A stretch of 64,000 nt of DNA, taken from the NCBI GenBank assembly GCA_012719645.1, contig JAAXZX010000043.1, positions 1 through 64,000 on the forward strand, written 5' to 3'. The position numbers and the translations under genes are program-made. Below the pieces are notes generated by a model. That model saw nothing but the letters and a program-made list of their open reading frames with translations, was not told the origin of the DNA and did no database searches. This document shows positions 43,829-53,175 of the stretch, in pieces. The DNA comes from Clostridiaceae bacterium. GTDB taxonomy: Bacteria > Bacillota > Clostridia > DSM-8532. Each line of letters starts with the position of its first letter. Within the stretch, counting starts at the first letter, position 1.

Positions 43829-44590
43829 ATGTACGAGTTAACCATATGCCATTTATATCCGGATCTTCTGAACCTCTACGGGGACAGGGGCAACATCATC
43901 GCCCTCACAAAACGCTGCGAATGGCGCGGCATCCAGGTACGGGTGAAGCAGGTGTCCCTCAATGATCCGTTCCGCCCCGATGAATTTGATATCCTGTTCA
44001 TCGGCGGAGGCCAGGATTATGAACAGTCCATCATCCAGGACGATTTGCAGAAGGGCAAGCGTGATGCCGTAAGGGAAGCAGTTGAATCCGGCAGGGTTAT
44101 CCTGGCTGTTTGCGGCGGACTTCAGCTCCTGGGCCGTTATTACCGGACCCATGACGGAAAGGATATCGAGTGCATCGGCGCTGTGGACCTGTGGACCCAC
44201 GGCGGTCAGGAAAGGCTTATCGGAAACCTGGTCTTTGAATGCGAATTCCTTAAGAATGAACATTTTGACGGCCTTGTTGCCGGGTTTGAAAACCATTCGG
44301 GAAAAACCTGGCTGGGTCCCGGCGTCAAACCCATGGGAAGGGTGCTGAAAGGCTTTGGCCTGAACGGGGAAGACGGTTTTGAGGGCGCGATTTACAGGAA
44401 TACCTATTGCACATATACCCATGGCAGCCTGCTGCCCAAGAATCCTGCCCTTACCGACCACCTGATCACCCTGGCCCTCAGGAACAGGTATCCCGGATTT
44501 GAATCCCTGGAACCCCTTAACGACGCTTTCGAGTCGGCTGCGAGGGATGCCGTCATAAAAAGGCTTATGGGAAAGAATTCCAGCCGGTAA
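43829..44590 (+). CDS. gatD: Lipid II isoglutaminyl synthase glutamine amidotransferase GatD
   Basis: The class I glutaminase that supplies ammonia to MurT. In 253 residues: NLYGDRGNIIALTKRCEWRG at the N-terminus, LFIGGGQDYEQSIIQDDL, and VILAVCGGLQLLGRYYRTHD with the nucleophile cysteine (about 94). FENHSGKTWLGPG and NTYCTYTHGSLLPKNPAL carry the catalytic histidine region. It starts 15 bases after the murT stop with GAGGG upstream, forming the standard murT-gatD pair. A GC-rich hairpin follows. Confidence 0.95.
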   Translation: MYELTICHLYPDLLNLYGDRGNIIALTKRCEWRGIQVRVKQVSLNDPFRPDEFDILFIGGGQDYEQSIIQDDLQKGKRDAVREAVESGRVILAVCGGLQLLGRYYRTHDGKDIECIGAVDLWTHGGQERLIGNLVFECEFLKNEHFDGLVAGFENHSGKTWLGPGVKPMGRVLKGFGLNGEDGFEGAIYRNTYCTYTHGSLLPKNPALTDHLITLALRNRYPGFESLEPLNDAFESAARDAVIKRLMGKNSSR

Positions 44591-44637
44591 AGATCCAACA
44601 TAAGAGCCTGTGGTTCCACAGTGCTTCCGGGAATAAA

Positions 44638-44680
44638 CAAAGCTGCCCTGCCAGCCTCTCATGGCCGCGGGCAGCTTCCT
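44638..44680. terminator. Hairpin between gatD and asnS
   Basis: AAAGCTGCCC and GGGCAGCTTCC form a stem with a long GC-rich loop (44638-44680). T-rich tracts follow imperfectly on both strands. It probably ends both convergent transcripts. Confidence 0.6.
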
Positions 44681-44696
44681 TCATTTCAGGTATATA

Positions 44697-46088
44697 TCAG
44701 AAATCAGCGTTGTTCACCGTTCTGGGATAGGGGATTACATCCCGGATGTTCTGCATGCCGGTAATATACATCATCATGCGCTCGAAACCGAGCCCGAACC
44801 CCGCATGGCGGGCGCCGCCGAAGCGCCGCATATCCAGGTACCACTGGTATTCCTCCTTGTTGAGGCCCATTTCCTCTATCCTCTTCTCGAGGACATCGTA
44901 GCGGTCCTCCCTCTGACTGCCCCCGATGATCTCGCCTATTCCCGGAACCAGGAGGTCCATGGCGGCAACAGTCCTGTTATCATCGTTAACGCGCATATAG
45001 AACGCCTTGATCTCCTTCGGATAGTTTATTACAAACACCGGCTTCTTCATGACCTGCTCGGTCAGATAGCGCTCATGTTCGGTCTGGAGATCACAGCCCC
45101 ACTTTACAGGGAACTGGAATTCCTTTCCGCTCTTTTCAAGCAGTTCTATGGCCTCCGTATAGGTGATGCACCCGAATTCGGAGTTCAGCACCTTGTTCAG
45201 GCGGTCATAGAGTTCCTTATCCACAAAGCTGTTCAGGAAATCCATCTCGTCTTTGCACTTATCCATGACATCCCCAATAATGTACCGGATCATATCCTCT
45301 GCCAGCTTCATGTCGTCAGCCAGGTCAGCAAAGGCAATCTCGGGCTCAATCATCCAGAATTCTGCCGCATGGCGTGTGGTATTGCTGTTTTCAGCCCTGA
45401 ATGTGGGACCGAAGGTATAGACCTTGCCGAATGCCAGGCAATAGGGTTCAACAGCAAGCTGGCCGCTGACGGTAAGGTTGGTGCGCTTCCCGAAGAAATC
45501 CTCGGAATAGTCTATCTCTCCCGACTGGGTACGCGGCGGGTTTCCAATGTCCAGCGTAGTCACCTGGAACATTTCGCCGGCTCCTTCGCAGTCGCTGGAG
45601 GTAATGATCGGCGTATGGACATAAACAAAGCCCCTGTCCTGGAAGAACTCGTGGATGGCATGGGCCAGCACCGAACGGATGCGGAAGACCGCCGAGAAGG
45701 TGTTGGTTCTCGGCCTCAGGTGGGATATGGTCCTCAGGTATTCAAAGGTGTGCCTTTTCTTCTGCAGCGGATACTCCGGTACCGATGCCCCTTCTATCTC
45801 AATCCTGGTTGCCCTGATCTCGTAAGGCTGCTTCGCCTGGGGAGTTTCCACCACTTTCCCTGTAACCCTTATGGCGCTTCCGGCATTCAGTCTGCGAATC
45901 TCGTCAAAATTGCCCAAGGTGTCGTCAAATACGACCTGCAAATTTCGAAAGCAGGAACCGTCGTTGATTTCTATAAAACCAAATGTTTTGGAATCACGGA
46001 TGGTCCTTACCCAGCCGCATACCGCAACTTCTTCCCCCGCAAGCCGGGAATATGTTTCATTCAGTTTGCCGATTTCGATCCTTCCCAA
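44697..46088 (-). CDS. asnS: Asparagine--tRNA ligase
   Basis: Charges tRNA-Asn. The 463-residue class IIb synthetase has the OB-fold anticodon domain ([20 protein letters not shown]), then the core: [41 protein letters not shown], motif 2 [20 protein letters not shown] (Asn-type) and motif 3 [14 protein letters not shown] near the C-terminus. TTG 46088 follows GGAGTGATTTTC; GTG 46097 is an alternative. No T-box is visible upstream, in contrast to thrS. Confidence 0.95.
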   Translation of the reverse strand: MGRIEIGKLNETYSRLAGEEVAVCGWVRTIRDSKTFGFIEINDGSCFRNLQVVFDDTLGNFDEIRRLNAGSAIRVTGKVVETPQAKQPYEIRATRIEIEGASVPEYPLQKKRHTFEYLRTISHLRPRTNTFSAVFRIRSVLAHAIHEFFQDRGFVYVHTPIITSSDCEGAGEMFQVTTLDIGNPPRTQSGEIDYSEDFFGKRTNLTVSGQLAVEPYCLAFGKVYTFGPTFRAENSNTTRHAAEFWMIEPEIAFADLADDMKLAEDMIRYIIGDVMDKCKDEMDFLNSFVDKELYDRLNKVLNSEFGCITYTEAIELLEKSGKEFQFPVKWGCDLQTEHERYLTEQVMKKPVFVINYPKEIKAFYMRVNDDNRTVAAMDLLVPGIGEIIGGSQREDRYDVLEKRIEEMGLNKEEYQWYLDMRRFGGARHAGFGLGFERMMMYITGMQNIRDVIPYPRTVNNADF

Positions 46089-46270
46089 GAAAATCACTCC
46101 GTTTCAGCGAGTTTATATATCCTGTTCCGCGTATCACAGGGCATCGCATCCCCGCGGTAAAACACGCAAGATGCCATCACATGAAGGATGCCCGGAAATA
46201 TACTATTTGGATTGTACCAAAGCTGCCTGCCAAAGGGAAGCCCGGTTCCTCCTGAAATGTTAAAACCGGT

Positions 46271-46777
46271 TCATGGATTGGACCTTTCCAGGCCTTCAAG
46301 GATGGATTCAACGACGCCCTCAGCGTCCCTGCCTCCGCAGTCAATGATGATATCGGCATATTTCTCGTACAGCGGAGTCCTTTCGTTATAAATATCGCCC
46401 AGGGTCTGGTCCCTGCCCATGGCTATGCCGCGGGTGGCGATATTGCTTATCCTTCTCTGTATGGTTTCAAGGTCGGCCCTCAGATAGATCACAATTCCCT
46501 GCTTTTTCAGGAAGGCCATGGCCTTGTCACTGTATATCGCGCTCCCGCCTGTAGCGATAACGGCATGCTTGTATGATCCTCCGAGGATTGTCCGCTCTTC
46601 GGCCCTCAGAAAGCCCTCAATACCATATTCATCAATCATGTCCTGCAGCAGTTTCCCATGAGAGCGCTGGATCTCCAGGTCGGTGTCCACAAAGCCCATG
46701 CCAAGAGTCTTTGCCAGTATCACTCCCACCGTGCTCTTGCCCGCTCCGGGCATTCCAACCAGGACGATATTATCCAT
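46271..46777 (-). CDS. aroK: Shikimate kinase
   Basis: Phosphorylates shikimate in the chorismate pathway. A 168-residue P-loop kinase with VLVGMPGAGKSTVGVILAKT, the shikimate-binding DTDLEIQRSHGKLLQDMIDE (D-T-D), FLRAEERTIL (R of FRxxE) and ATGGSAIYSDKAM (GG motif). The lid contains RGIAMGRDQTLGDIYNERTPLY. It starts 21 bases after the HD gene stop on the same strand. No other aro gene is present here. Confidence 0.92.
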   Translation of the reverse strand: MDNIVLVGMPGAGKSTVGVILAKTLGMGFVDTDLEIQRSHGKLLQDMIDEYGIEGFLRAEERTILGGSYKHAVIATGGSAIYSDKAMAFLKKQGIVIYLRADLETIQRRISNIATRGIAMGRDQTLGDIYNERTPLYEKYADIIIDCGGRDAEGVVESILEGLERSNP

Positions 46778-46798
46778 ATTAACACCGCCGTAAGCCGT

Positions 46799-47356
46799 TT
46801 ATACCTCTATGGGGGCTTTCATCTTCAAAAGCTCATTGTACTTGTCTTCCATGATGGCCCTCGCACTTGGCATTAACAGGGGCCAGCTTTTTTCGATCAG
46901 TTCATAATACCATTTTGAGTTTTCTTCTGCCTGGTTTGCCGGTGAGAATATTTTCAGCCAATAGTCAGGTTTTGCGATAAGTGACATTATGTCGGCATTG
47001 GCGAGGCAAGCCTCTTCTGGGGATCCCCCGCATGCCCCGGAGATGGAGGAATGGTTCAAAATGCAGCGTTTTACTCTTTCAAGCTTGTCAGGGGGATAAT
47101 TGAACTGCCTGAGGAGCTTGTCCGCAATGGCAACCCCCTTTTCTTCATGCTGTTTCATATCCATATCATCAATCACGAAGGAGAAATCATGCAGGTATGC
47201 AGCCAGTTCAACAATTTCGGGATCCGCCCCTGTTTCCATGGCCAGTTTAATGCCATAGTGGGCAACAAGGATGAGGTGGTTTTCGTAAAACTCCCTGCCC
47301 AGAGCGGAGTTGCCGCACTCCCCCTTGACATATTCCCTGATATAGTCTGCCAGCAA
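46799..47356 (-). CDS. HD-domain protein
   Basis: A 185-residue putative phosphohydrolase. The HD pattern is visible as HLILVAHYGIKLAMETGADP, AAYLHDFSFVIDD and CILNHSS, the order H...HD...H typical of YedJ/YpgQ-like enzymes acting on nucleotides. The C-terminal region is helical and ends KYNELLKMKAPIEV. I moved the start to TTG 47356, because GGAAGG lies at proper spacing and the preceding track codons are hydrophobic and unlike the family. It is upstream of aroK. The substrate is unknown. Confidence 0.8.
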   Translation of the reverse strand: MLADYIREYVKGECGNSALGREFYENHLILVAHYGIKLAMETGADPEIVELAAYLHDFSFVIDDMDMKQHEEKGVAIADKLLRQFNYPPDKLERVKRCILNHSSISGACGGSPEEACLANADIMSLIAKPDYWLKIFSPANQAEENSKWYYELIEKSWPLLMPSARAIMEDKYNELLKMKAPIEV

Positions 47357-47627
47357 AAAATCACGACCTTCCGAGAATTGTAAAAAATCAAGCTGTTTGC
47401 CTGGTGCAAGCGAATTTAAAAAGGGCCATGGCCCTAATAAAATTATAATGCCCGGCCATAGCCCCAAACAAGTATGCAAACTGTCAATATTCCCGCTTAA
47501 AATCGTGCTTTCTTCATACAAATTTCTTATGGTTTTATATGCTCCATGGTTAACATTATGTGAAAATGGATTGTTCCTGAAACCTGTTACGTGATATACT
47601 ACTCAAAAGAAAACGGAGGCAGAATTC

Positions 47628-48398
47628 ATGGTGAACAATACACGGAAATACATCCTTGCAGGGCTGATGACCGCACTGGTGCTCTGCCTTACTTTCTTCA
47701 TCAAGGTACCCGTTCCCTATACCTCTGGTTACATCCATCTGGGAGACAGCATGATCTATCTCTCGGTAATGATCCTCGGCCCGGCCTACGGCGCCTTTGC
47801 AGCCGGCATAGGGTCCATGCTGGCCGACCTCCTGGGAGGGTACGCCCAGTACGCCATTCCCACCCTGATTATCAAATCCCTTATGGCTCTTTGCATGGGC
47901 CTTATATTAAAAAGCACCGGCAGAAGAGGAACCATCGCTTCTGTAGTTATTTCCATCCTGGTTTGGGCATCCTTTTGCGCGGGTGCAATCATAAACCTTC
48001 AGTTGAGCATCAGCACCCATGGAAAGGGGAAGATCCTGGAGAGCGTCCTGGATCCGGGAGCGGATGCGGAGACTGCCGCAGGCATGGAGAATAAACTGGA
48101 TAACCTGACCCTTTACCTGGTCCTTGGCGTCGCGGCAGCAATACTTATCCTTTCGGTTTCCGCCTGGCTTATTTCAAGGAAAAACGGAAGCGAAGCCTTC
48201 AGCATGAAGGCTGTCATCGGCATGACCGCCGCGGGCATGTGCATGGTCATGGGCTACTTTATCGTGGAATCCTTCATATATGGCCCCATACCCGCCACTT
48301 TCAGCATCCCCCCGAACCTTATCCAGTTCTTTGCAGGCATCCTTGCCGCGGGCCTCCTGGCGCCGGCAATAAAAAAGGCCTCGCTGCATAAGAGTTGA
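47628..48398 (+). CDS. ECF transporter substrate-binding (S) component
   Basis: A 256-residue membrane protein of about six helices. The N-terminal half is typical: ILAGLMTALVLCLTFFIKVP, YIHLGDSMIYLSVMILGPAY and GIGSMLADLLGGYAQYAIPT, as in S-components for vitamins such as pantothenate or hydroxymethylpyrimidine. A hydrophilic insert (QLSISTHGKGKILESVLDPG, about 125-150) and an extra helix separate it from the last pair of helices, which is unusual. No EcfA or EcfT gene is adjacent, so it would share the cell's common energising module. GGAGG precedes ATG. The ligand is undetermined. Confidence 0.85.
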   Translation: MVNNTRKYILAGLMTALVLCLTFFIKVPVPYTSGYIHLGDSMIYLSVMILGPAYGAFAAGIGSMLADLLGGYAQYAIPTLIIKSLMALCMGLILKSTGRRGTIASVVISILVWASFCAGAIINLQLSISTHGKGKILESVLDPGADAETAAGMENKLDNLTLYLVLGVAAAILILSVSAWLISRKNGSEAFSMKAVIGMTAAGMCMVMGYFIVESFIYGPIPATFSIPPNLIQFFAGILAAGLLAPAIKKASLHKS

Positions 48399-48399
48399 G

Positions 48400-48674
48400 A
48401 GGTTAGAGGTAGGAGGTTAGATGTTGGATATTCCACTCAATACATCTTCATTACTATTCCCTTTTCCCACTTCCAACTTCTCATTTCTCACTTTTAATTT
48501 TGCGGAGTCACTCGAGACAGAAACAGCACGTTCATGCCTTTGTGGTCCTTAACGCTCATAGAATTTGTATATGAAGAGATTGCCGCGCACGCTTGCATTG
48601 ACAGCACGGGAATGTAATTACAAGAAACATTGATGAGATTGCCGCGCCCGTCTCTGACGGGCTCGCAATGACAT
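48400..48674. repeat. Composite dispersed repeat, copy D
   Basis: This fills most of the 345-base gap between the ECF gene and metF. It has a purine-rich stretch (GAGAGGTTAGAGGTAGGAGG, 48404) and its pyrimidine-rich counterpart (CCCACTTCCAACTTCTCATT, 48466), similar to 16671 near copy A. Then follows the core GCGGAGTCACTCGAGACAGA...ACAGCACG (48502-48530) as in copies B and C. The modules AGAGATTGCCGCGCACG...GCATTGACA (48577-48605) and GAGATTGCCGCGCCCG...GGGCTCGCAATGACA (48635-48673) end it. No gene is evident. Confidence 0.75.
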
Positions 48675-48743
48675 ATAGGGGTTCGTTCCGCTCGTAATGA
48701 CACTCAGGAAGGATGCCGCGACTGCTTGCAAAGACCTTATCTT

Positions 48744-49607
48744 TCAGCGCAGTCCGGCGGCCTTTAAAACCTCGGTGGTGGACTTCAGCCTGTTCATGGT
48801 ATAGAGATGGATGCCGGGAGCGCCGCCGTCCAGAAGCTCTCTTATCTGCCTTCCGGCGTATTCTATGCCGGCCTTGCGCAAGTCCTCCGGGCTGTCATGG
48901 TATTTATCTATCATGAGCACCAGTTGGGCGGGGATGGAGCATCCGCTCCTGGCGGTCATGGTCTTTATCCTTGAACTGAAGATGGGCATGACGCCCGGAA
49001 CGATGGGGCAGTTTATGCCTTCCTGGGCAGCCCGGTCAAGGAATTCGAAGTACAGCCTGTTATCAAAGAACAGCTGGGTGACCAGGAAATCCACACCCGC
49101 ATCCACTTTCTGCCTCAGCCATTTCCTGTCCTCTGCCAGCCTCCTGCTGTCCACATGCCCCTCAAGGTAAGCTGCCGCCGCGATGCAGAAGTCCCCCTGC
49201 TTCTTTATGTGGGCTATCAGTTCATTGGCATAACGGAATGCCCCCCTGCTGAAATCAAAATCGGGCTGGTCAATGGGAGGATCTCCCCTCAGGGCAAGTA
49301 TATTTTCTATATTCTCACGCTTGAGGTTTTCCAGTATCCCGTCTATCTGCTCCATGCTGTGACCTACACAGGTGAGATGGGCCATTGCTTCGATCCCAAA
49401 GGTGTTTTTCAGGGTCGAGGCAATTTCCACCGTTCTTCCCCTGGTGCTTCCGCCGGCCCCGTAGGTTACACTGATATAGTCGGGCGACAATTCCCTGAAA
49501 CCCGGAATGGATTCAAGGAGGGTTTCCAGCGGGACCTCGGGCTTGGGCGGAAAGACTTCAAAAGACAGGATCTGCCTGTTATCCAGGAACAGTTGGGACA
49601 GTTTCAT
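48744..49607 (-). CDS. metF: Methylenetetrahydrofolate reductase
   Basis: Reduces 5,10-methylene-THF to 5-methyl-THF for methionine synthesis or the acetyl-CoA pathway. The 287-residue TIM barrel begins MKLSQLFLDNRQILSFEVFP PKPEV. It shows VTYGAGGSTRGRTVEIAS (folate/FAD contacts), EAMAHLTCVGHSMEQI, NILALRGDPPIDQPDFDF and DFLVTQLFFDNRLYFEFLDR with PIVPGVMPIFS. GGAGG precedes the ATG. It lies 16 bases after the auxin-efflux-type carrier gene. No metV or metH gene is next to it. Confidence 0.93.
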   Translation of the reverse strand: MKLSQLFLDNRQILSFEVFPPKPEVPLETLLESIPGFRELSPDYISVTYGAGGSTRGRTVEIASTLKNTFGIEAMAHLTCVGHSMEQIDGILENLKRENIENILALRGDPPIDQPDFDFSRGAFRYANELIAHIKKQGDFCIAAAAYLEGHVDSRRLAEDRKWLRQKVDAGVDFLVTQLFFDNRLYFEFLDRAAQEGINCPIVPGVMPIFSSRIKTMTARSGCSIPAQLVLMIDKYHDSPEDLRKAGIEYAGRQIRELLDGGAPGIHLYTMNRLKSTTEVLKAAGLR

Positions 49608-49623
49608 TCCGTAATACCTCCTT

Positions 49624-50535
49624 CTATATCAGGCTTACGATAGCCGGTATGGTTATTATCGAAAGAAGCGTGGATACCGAAACGCATTTCGAAGCGAACA
49701 AGGCGTCCTTATCGAACATCTCGGCAAATACGGTGGTGTTGGCTGCCGCGGGCATCGCCAAAGCCGTTACAATTACTGCCCCGGGCAGAGCGGGGATCCC
49801 CGGGATCCTGACCAGGGCGAGAGCTATAAGGGGCATCAGGATCAGCCTGACAAAGGATGAAAGATAGACCCGCCAGTCTGAGAATATATCCCTCAGCCTT
49901 GCGGAACTGATCACCGCCCCGACTATCAGCATGGAGACCGGCATGGTCATGTCCCCCACAGCCGTTACTGCACTGACAACAGGAGACGGCAAACTTATAC
50001 CGAAAATGAAAATCGGCATTCCGACATAAACCGCTATGATGCACGGGTTGCCAAAAACCTTTCGCGCGATCTCCCTTTTTGTCCCCCGGCCCCCGAACAG
50101 GGCATAGCCATAGGTCCACAGCATTATATTGAACATAACAATATAGAAGGAGCAGTAAAAAACACCATCATCCCCATAAAGGGCATACATTACGGGCAAA
50201 CCCATGTAGCCGCAGTTGGAAAAAACAGCTGAGAACCTTAATATCGGCGCAGTTTTTTCGTGAAACCTGCCATAGATCAGCTTTGAGAGAAATATGGACA
50301 GTATATACATGAATAAGGCCATTCCCACCATCCAGGAGATGTTAATGAGCCTTTCTTCGGTAAAAGTGATAAAGAAGGACTTCAGAACAAGCATTGGCGA
50401 TGTTACAAAGAGCAAGACCCCGGAAAGCTTTTTGCTCGCGGTCTGGTCAATAACACCTGTCTTGCCTGCTGCAAATCCTATGAGCATTATTATGAAAAGA
50501 ACCAGGACCTGATTCAGTACCAGCAAAGGATCCAT
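49624..50535 (-). CDS. AEC (auxin efflux carrier) family transporter
   Basis: A 303-residue membrane protein with about ten helices: MDPLLVLNQVLVLFIIMLIG, KLSGVLLFVTSPMLVLKSFF, RFSAVFSNCGYMGLPVMYAL (the crossover NCGYMGLP motif) and MTMPVSMLIVGAVISSARLR. Bacterial members carry dicarboxylates or amino acids. The ATG at 50535 has GGAGG seven bases upstream; the 67 extra track codons overlap an unrelated region. metF follows 16 bases downstream, so they are probably one operon. Confidence 0.88.
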   Translation of the reverse strand: MDPLLVLNQVLVLFIIMLIGFAAGKTGVIDQTASKKLSGVLLFVTSPMLVLKSFFITFTEERLINISWMVGMALFMYILSIFLSKLIYGRFHEKTAPILRFSAVFSNCGYMGLPVMYALYGDDGVFYCSFYIVMFNIMLWTYGYALFGGRGTKREIARKVFGNPCIIAVYVGMPIFIFGISLPSPVVSAVTAVGDMTMPVSMLIVGAVISSARLRDIFSDWRVYLSSFVRLILMPLIALALVRIPGIPALPGAVIVTALAMPAAANTTVFAEMFDKDALFASKCVSVSTLLSIITIPAIVSLI

Positions 50536-50707
50536 CCATACACCTCCGGCTCCGGCAAAGTCCACGATATATTGTCGGCTGATTAACAGCCTTGAATAAC
50601 AGTTTACCCGATATGTCCCGATTAGGCAATGGACATGGCGGCAGAAGTCCGGAGGCTTTTTCCCTTCGAAACCGACAATGAGGCAGGATCTGTGTACTGA
50701 GAAATCT

Positions 50708-51223
50708 TCATGGGATCTGATGCGGACCGGCTGCAACTATGGCGTAGTTCAGAACCCCGGCATATATCACCCAAAGCATGTATGGAACCATGAGCCAGCA
50801 TGCCGTGCTGTCTATTCCTGAGAATTTCAATGTGGTTATGAGAACCAGCACCGCCAGGACCAAAAGATCCAGCAATGCCACTCCCGCAAAGCCGAACCTG
50901 AAGAACAGGACAGGCCACATGAAGTTGAAAATGAGCTGGGAGCCATAGTAAAAAAGGGCATCCCTGACCTCCGCCCTGTCATGGCCGGCCCTGAATATCC
51001 TGTATGCGGCAATACCCATCAGGATATAGAGAAAAGCCCAGACGGGACCGAAAACCCATCCTGGCGGCGCTATGGCCGGTTTATGCATCATCTCGTATGC
51101 CATGCGCATATCAGGAGAAAGCCATGCACTCAGAAAACCCGTTCCCAGGCTGATTGAAACACTGGCCAGAAGTGCCAGGCTGTCCTTCCTTTCATCCTCA
51201 AGCGACGGTTTTATGATAACCAT
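50708..51223 (-). CDS. tspO: TspO/MBR family protein
   Basis: A 171-residue tryptophan-rich sensory protein homologue with five predicted helices. Diagnostic are KPAIAPPGWVFGPVWAFLYI (WVFGxVW motif, about 55-75) and FNFMWPVLFFRFGFAGVALL (about 105). Family members bind porphyrins and other tetrapyrroles. I use ATG 51223 (GGGAGG upstream); the track start lies 36 codons earlier inside the hydrogenase terminator region. It is downstream of hydA, but a strong terminator separates them. Confidence 0.9.
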   Translation of the reverse strand: MVIIKPSLEDERKDSLALLASVSISLGTGFLSAWLSPDMRMAYEMMHKPAIAPPGWVFGPVWAFLYILMGIAAYRIFRAGHDRAEVRDALFYYGSQLIFNFMWPVLFFRFGFAGVALLDLLVLAVLVLITTLKFSGIDSTACWLMVPYMLWVIYAGVLNYAIVAAGPHQIP

Positions 51224-51330
51224 CAGCCTCCCGGGGTTGATGCCTGCTGATACAAGTATATGCGGCAATCTCCCCGGAATTTGCCCCAAGAACAGGCGCA
51301 CACGGATAAAAACCATGGTCCGGAGACACA

Positions 51331-51377
51331 AAAAGGAGCTGTCGGATCAAGCCCGCGGCCTGATCCGGCAGCTCCTT
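51331..51377 (-). terminator. Terminator of the hydrogenase operon
   Basis: Minus strand: AAGGAGCTGCCGGATCA pairs with TGATCCGACAGCTCCTT with one mismatch across a GC-rich loop, and TTT follows. It starts 13 bases after the hydA stop. Confidence 0.9.
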
Positions 51378-51389
51378 ATGCAAATGGGA

Positions 51390-53156
51390 TTATTGGGGAT
51401 CACAAACACAATCCTCAGGGTAGTTCTCACGGACGATATAGTGGGTATGCAGGAGTTCGTGAGACTTGTGCCCTCCGGGTTCACCCAGGTATTCCTCATA
51501 GAACTTTTGAACAGTGGGATTATGGTGCGAGAACCTCATGGTGCTTGACTCATCCTCCTGGTATATTGCCTTGGCCCTTTCAGTGCGCAAATCTATCTCG
51601 TTCCTGACCGAAGCAGGCTGGATGGGCTGGCCGCCGCCTGTTACGCAGCCGCCGGGGCATGCCATGATCTCGATGAAGTGATAGGTTTCCTCGCCGCTGC
51701 GCACCTTCTCAAGAAGTTTCCGGGCGTTCCCAAGACCATGGGCAACTGCCGCCCTGATCTTTATACCCGCTACCTCAAGCTCCGCGGTCTTTATGCCGTC
51801 TTCACCGCGTACAGCCTTGATTTCGACCTGCTCCGGATCCTTGCCGGTCAGAAGGTACGGAACGCTTCTCAGGGCAGCTTCCATAACACCGCCGGTAGCG
51901 CCGAAAATCACACCTGCGCCGGTTGCTTCGCCCATGGGATCGTCAAATTTCTCGTCCTCAAGGTTTACAAAGTCGATACCGGCTTCCTTGATCATCTCGG
52001 CCAACTCGCGGGTAGTGATAACCTCGTCAACATCGGGATAACCCGTAGAAGCCAGTTCGGAACGCTTGCTCTCGAACTTCTTGGCCGTGCATGGCATTAC
52101 CGACACAACGAAGATCTTTGAAGGATCTATGCCCATCTTCTCGGCATAATAGGATTTCAGCATGGCTCCAAACATTTCATGCGGAGATTTGCATGTGGAC
52201 AGGTTGTCCAGCATATCCGGGAAATTATGCTCGCAGAACTTGATCCAGCCCGGGCTGCAGGAGGTGATAAGCGGGAGCTTGCCGTTGTTCTTTATCCTGT
52301 TCACGAGCTCGGTGCCCTCTTCCATGATGGTCAGGTCGGCTGCCGTATCTGTATCAAATACCTTGTCAAACTTCAGTTTCTTCAGTGCGCTTACCATCTT
52401 ACCGGTAACCGGTGTTCCGATGGGAAGACCGAATTCCTCTCCCAGGGCGGCCCTGACAGCGGGAGCGGTCTGGACGATCACGTACAGATCCTCGTTCCCC
52501 AGCGCATCCCAAACCTTTTCGATTGAGCTCTTTTCACGAAGGGCGCCTGTGGGACATGCGACTATACACTGGCCGCAGTTGACGCAGGGGGTGTCCCTGA
52601 GCGGCATATGGAACGGTGATGCCACGATGGTTTTATAACCCCTGTCAACGGTTTCAATGGCGGATACTGTCTGTATATACTTGCAAACTGAAACACAGCG
52701 GCGGCACAGTATGCACTTGTTGGGATCGCGGACTATTGAATGTGACAGGTCGTCGATCGGGAAGTTCTGCTCTGCTCCCTCAAAGCGGATGTCCTGGATA
52801 TTCAGGTCGCGTGCCAGCTTCTGCAACTCGCAGTTGCGGCTCCTGACACAGGAAAGGCATTTCTTTTCATGGCTGGACAGGATGAGCTCGAGGGTAACCC
52901 TCCTTGACTCCCTGATCTCAGGACTGTTGGTAACCACTTTCAGCCCTTCCGCCACGGGATACATACATGCTGCCTGCAGGCTCTTGGCCCCGACATCGAC
53001 TACGCACATGCGGCATGCGCCAATCTCATTAACCCCTTTAAGGTAGCAAAGTGTCGGGATATGAATGCCCGCAAGTTTTGCCGCCTCCAGGACCGTGGAT
53101 CCAACCGGGGCTTTGACTTCCTTGCCGTCTATGGTCAAAGTAACAAAATCAGACAT
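51390..53156 (-). CDS. hydA: NADH-linked [FeFe] hydrogenase catalytic subunit
   Basis: The 588-residue subunit that makes H2. The order is: N-terminal 2Fe-2S domain (CYLKGVNEIGACRMCVV, about 38), His-ligated 4Fe-4S site (SSHEKKCLSCVRSRNC, about 95), two 4Fe-4S sites (CILCRRCVSVC, about 146; CVNCGQCIVACP, about 190) and the H-cluster domain with TSCSPGWIKFC (about 302), VMPCTAKKFE (about 353) and MACPGGCVTGGGQP (about 498). The small-subunit domain closes the chain (EEYLGEPGGHKSHELLHTHY). All cysteines expected for activity are present. It is the last gene of the operon after the NuoF-like gene, so electrons should come from NADH and ferredoxin (bifurcating type, by analogy). Confidence 0.96.
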   Translation of the reverse strand: MSDFVTLTIDGKEVKAPVGSTVLEAAKLAGIHIPTLCYLKGVNEIGACRMCVVDVGAKSLQAACMYPVAEGLKVVTNSPEIRESRRVTLELILSSHEKKCLSCVRSRNCELQKLARDLNIQDIRFEGAEQNFPIDDLSHSIVRDPNKCILCRRCVSVCKYIQTVSAIETVDRGYKTIVASPFHMPLRDTPCVNCGQCIVACPTGALREKSSIEKVWDALGNEDLYVIVQTAPAVRAALGEEFGLPIGTPVTGKMVSALKKLKFDKVFDTDTAADLTIMEEGTELVNRIKNNGKLPLITSCSPGWIKFCEHNFPDMLDNLSTCKSPHEMFGAMLKSYYAEKMGIDPSKIFVVSVMPCTAKKFESKRSELASTGYPDVDEVITTRELAEMIKEAGIDFVNLEDEKFDDPMGEATGAGVIFGATGGVMEAALRSVPYLLTGKDPEQVEIKAVRGEDGIKTAELEVAGIKIRAAVAHGLGNARKLLEKVRSGEETYHFIEIMACPGGCVTGGGQPIQPASVRNEIDLRTERAKAIYQEDESSTMRFSHHNPTVQKFYEEYLGEPGGHKSHELLHTHYIVRENYPEDCVCDPQ

Positions 53157-53175
53157 TTACTGCACTCTCCTTTCC

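Noticed and set aside
44661-46160. 499-residue plus-strand ORF opposite asnS
   Set aside because: Antisense shadow of a certain class II synthetase gene; no family motif of its own.
46098-46270. T-box leader for asnS
   Set aside because: No AGGGTGGnACC motif, no terminator/antiterminator pair; only the thrS leader shows these.
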